DNA from: Nitrosomonadaceae bacterium
GTDB taxonomy: Bacteria > Pseudomonadota > Gammaproteobacteria > Burkholderiales > Usitatibacteraceae
Length of the DNA: 13,156 bases
Reading direction: 5' to 3'
Assembly (NCBI GenBank): GCA_021300055.1
Contig: JAJTHU010000327.1
Span: 1 to 13,156 of the forward strand
Shown: positions 12,957-13,156 of the stretch, one piece after another
Numbering within the stretch: position 1 is the first letter of the stretch
Layout: each line of letters begins with the position of its first letter
Notes under the pieces: generated by a model
The model's database searches: none
What the model saw: only the letters and a program-made list of their open reading frames with translations
Told to the model about the DNA's origin: nothing
Translations under genes and position numbers: made by a program

Positions 12957-13156
12957 TTCGATCAGGCGCGCTCGGCGGCCCAGCGATCTCCGGCACGCGC
13001 ATGTATACCCAGCGCATCAATTCGTCTTGGGCGCGCTCTGTGAACACGGTGTTGGGATGGTTTGCCATCATAACGACCACATAGCGACGGCCATCATTGG
13101 CAAGCAGGTAGCCAGCAATCGCGCGAACGTCGTTGAGCGTTCCGCTTTTCATATGC
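12925..13156 (-). CDS. dacB: D-alanyl-D-alanine carboxypeptidase/endopeptidase, C-terminal end (partial, PBP4/DacB type)
   Basis: The frame is open to the right edge and ends in TGA at 12927-12925, leaving about 77 residues of the C-terminus. The start of the visible part, HMKSGTLNDVRAIAGYL, matches the KTG-box region of S13-family penicillin-binding proteins, with KSG in place of the commoner KTG. It is followed by GRRYVVVMMANHPN, which matches the family's closing strand. These periplasmic enzymes trim or cut peptidoglycan cross-links during growth and cell separation. The catalytic Ser-x-x-Lys and Ser-x-Asn motifs lie outside the window, so family membership rests on this end alone. The ATG at 13152 is internal and not the gene start. 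The gene overlaps the tctC-like gene tail to tail. Confidence 0.8.
   Translation of the reverse strand, partial: HMKSGTLNDVRAIAGYLLANDGRRYVVVMMANHPNTVFTERAQDELMRWVYMRVPEIAGPPSAPDRTNPIERRSVE

Overview
The window reads as chromosomal DNA from a moderately GC-rich betaproteobacterium, probably of or near the Burkholderiales. The order petA-petB-petC-sspA-sspB, a ubiC-ubiA pair directly after the end of recG, a Bug/TctC-type binding protein and a DegS-like protease near mscL all fit that group. This rests on recalled gene order and protein motifs, not on a database search.

Region 1 (1-2502, plus strand): the last codons of recG, then ubiC (chorismate lyase), a 175-base gap holding a near-perfect 25-bp hairpin, ubiA (4-hydroxybenzoate polyprenyltransferase), and a translationally coupled membrane protein of unknown function with two similar halves. 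ubiC and ubiA are the first two steps of ubiquinone synthesis.

Region 2 (2503-7348, minus strand): read in the direction of transcription, petA, petB and petC encode the three subunits of the cytochrome bc1 complex, which oxidises the quinol made through region 1. They are followed by sspA, sspB and a two-CBS-domain protein with a strong ribosome binding site. Downstream of the CBS gene lie a decayed copy of its 3' end and a 28-base tandem repeat.

Region 3 (7349-10182, plus strand): a 466-base divergent control region, then mscL (large mechanosensitive channel), a membrane-anchored HtrA/DegS-like periplasmic protease, and a DUF1801/YdeI-type gene broken by a one-base frameshift.

Region 4 (10179-13156): a SulP-family anion transporter with a STAS domain (minus), a divergently transcribed orphan TctC/Bug binding protein (plus), and the C-terminal end of a DacB/PBP4-type D-alanyl-D-alanine carboxypeptidase (minus) that runs off the window. 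Both convergent gene pairs here overlap at their 3' ends.

Most of the window is conserved housekeeping sequence. I see no phage, insertion sequence, CRISPR array, RNA gene or obvious novel multi-gene system. The points most worth a second look are the relic of a second CBS gene, the long ubiC-ubiA hairpin, the two-fold repeated membrane protein behind ubiA, and the frameshifted DUF1801/YdeI gene.
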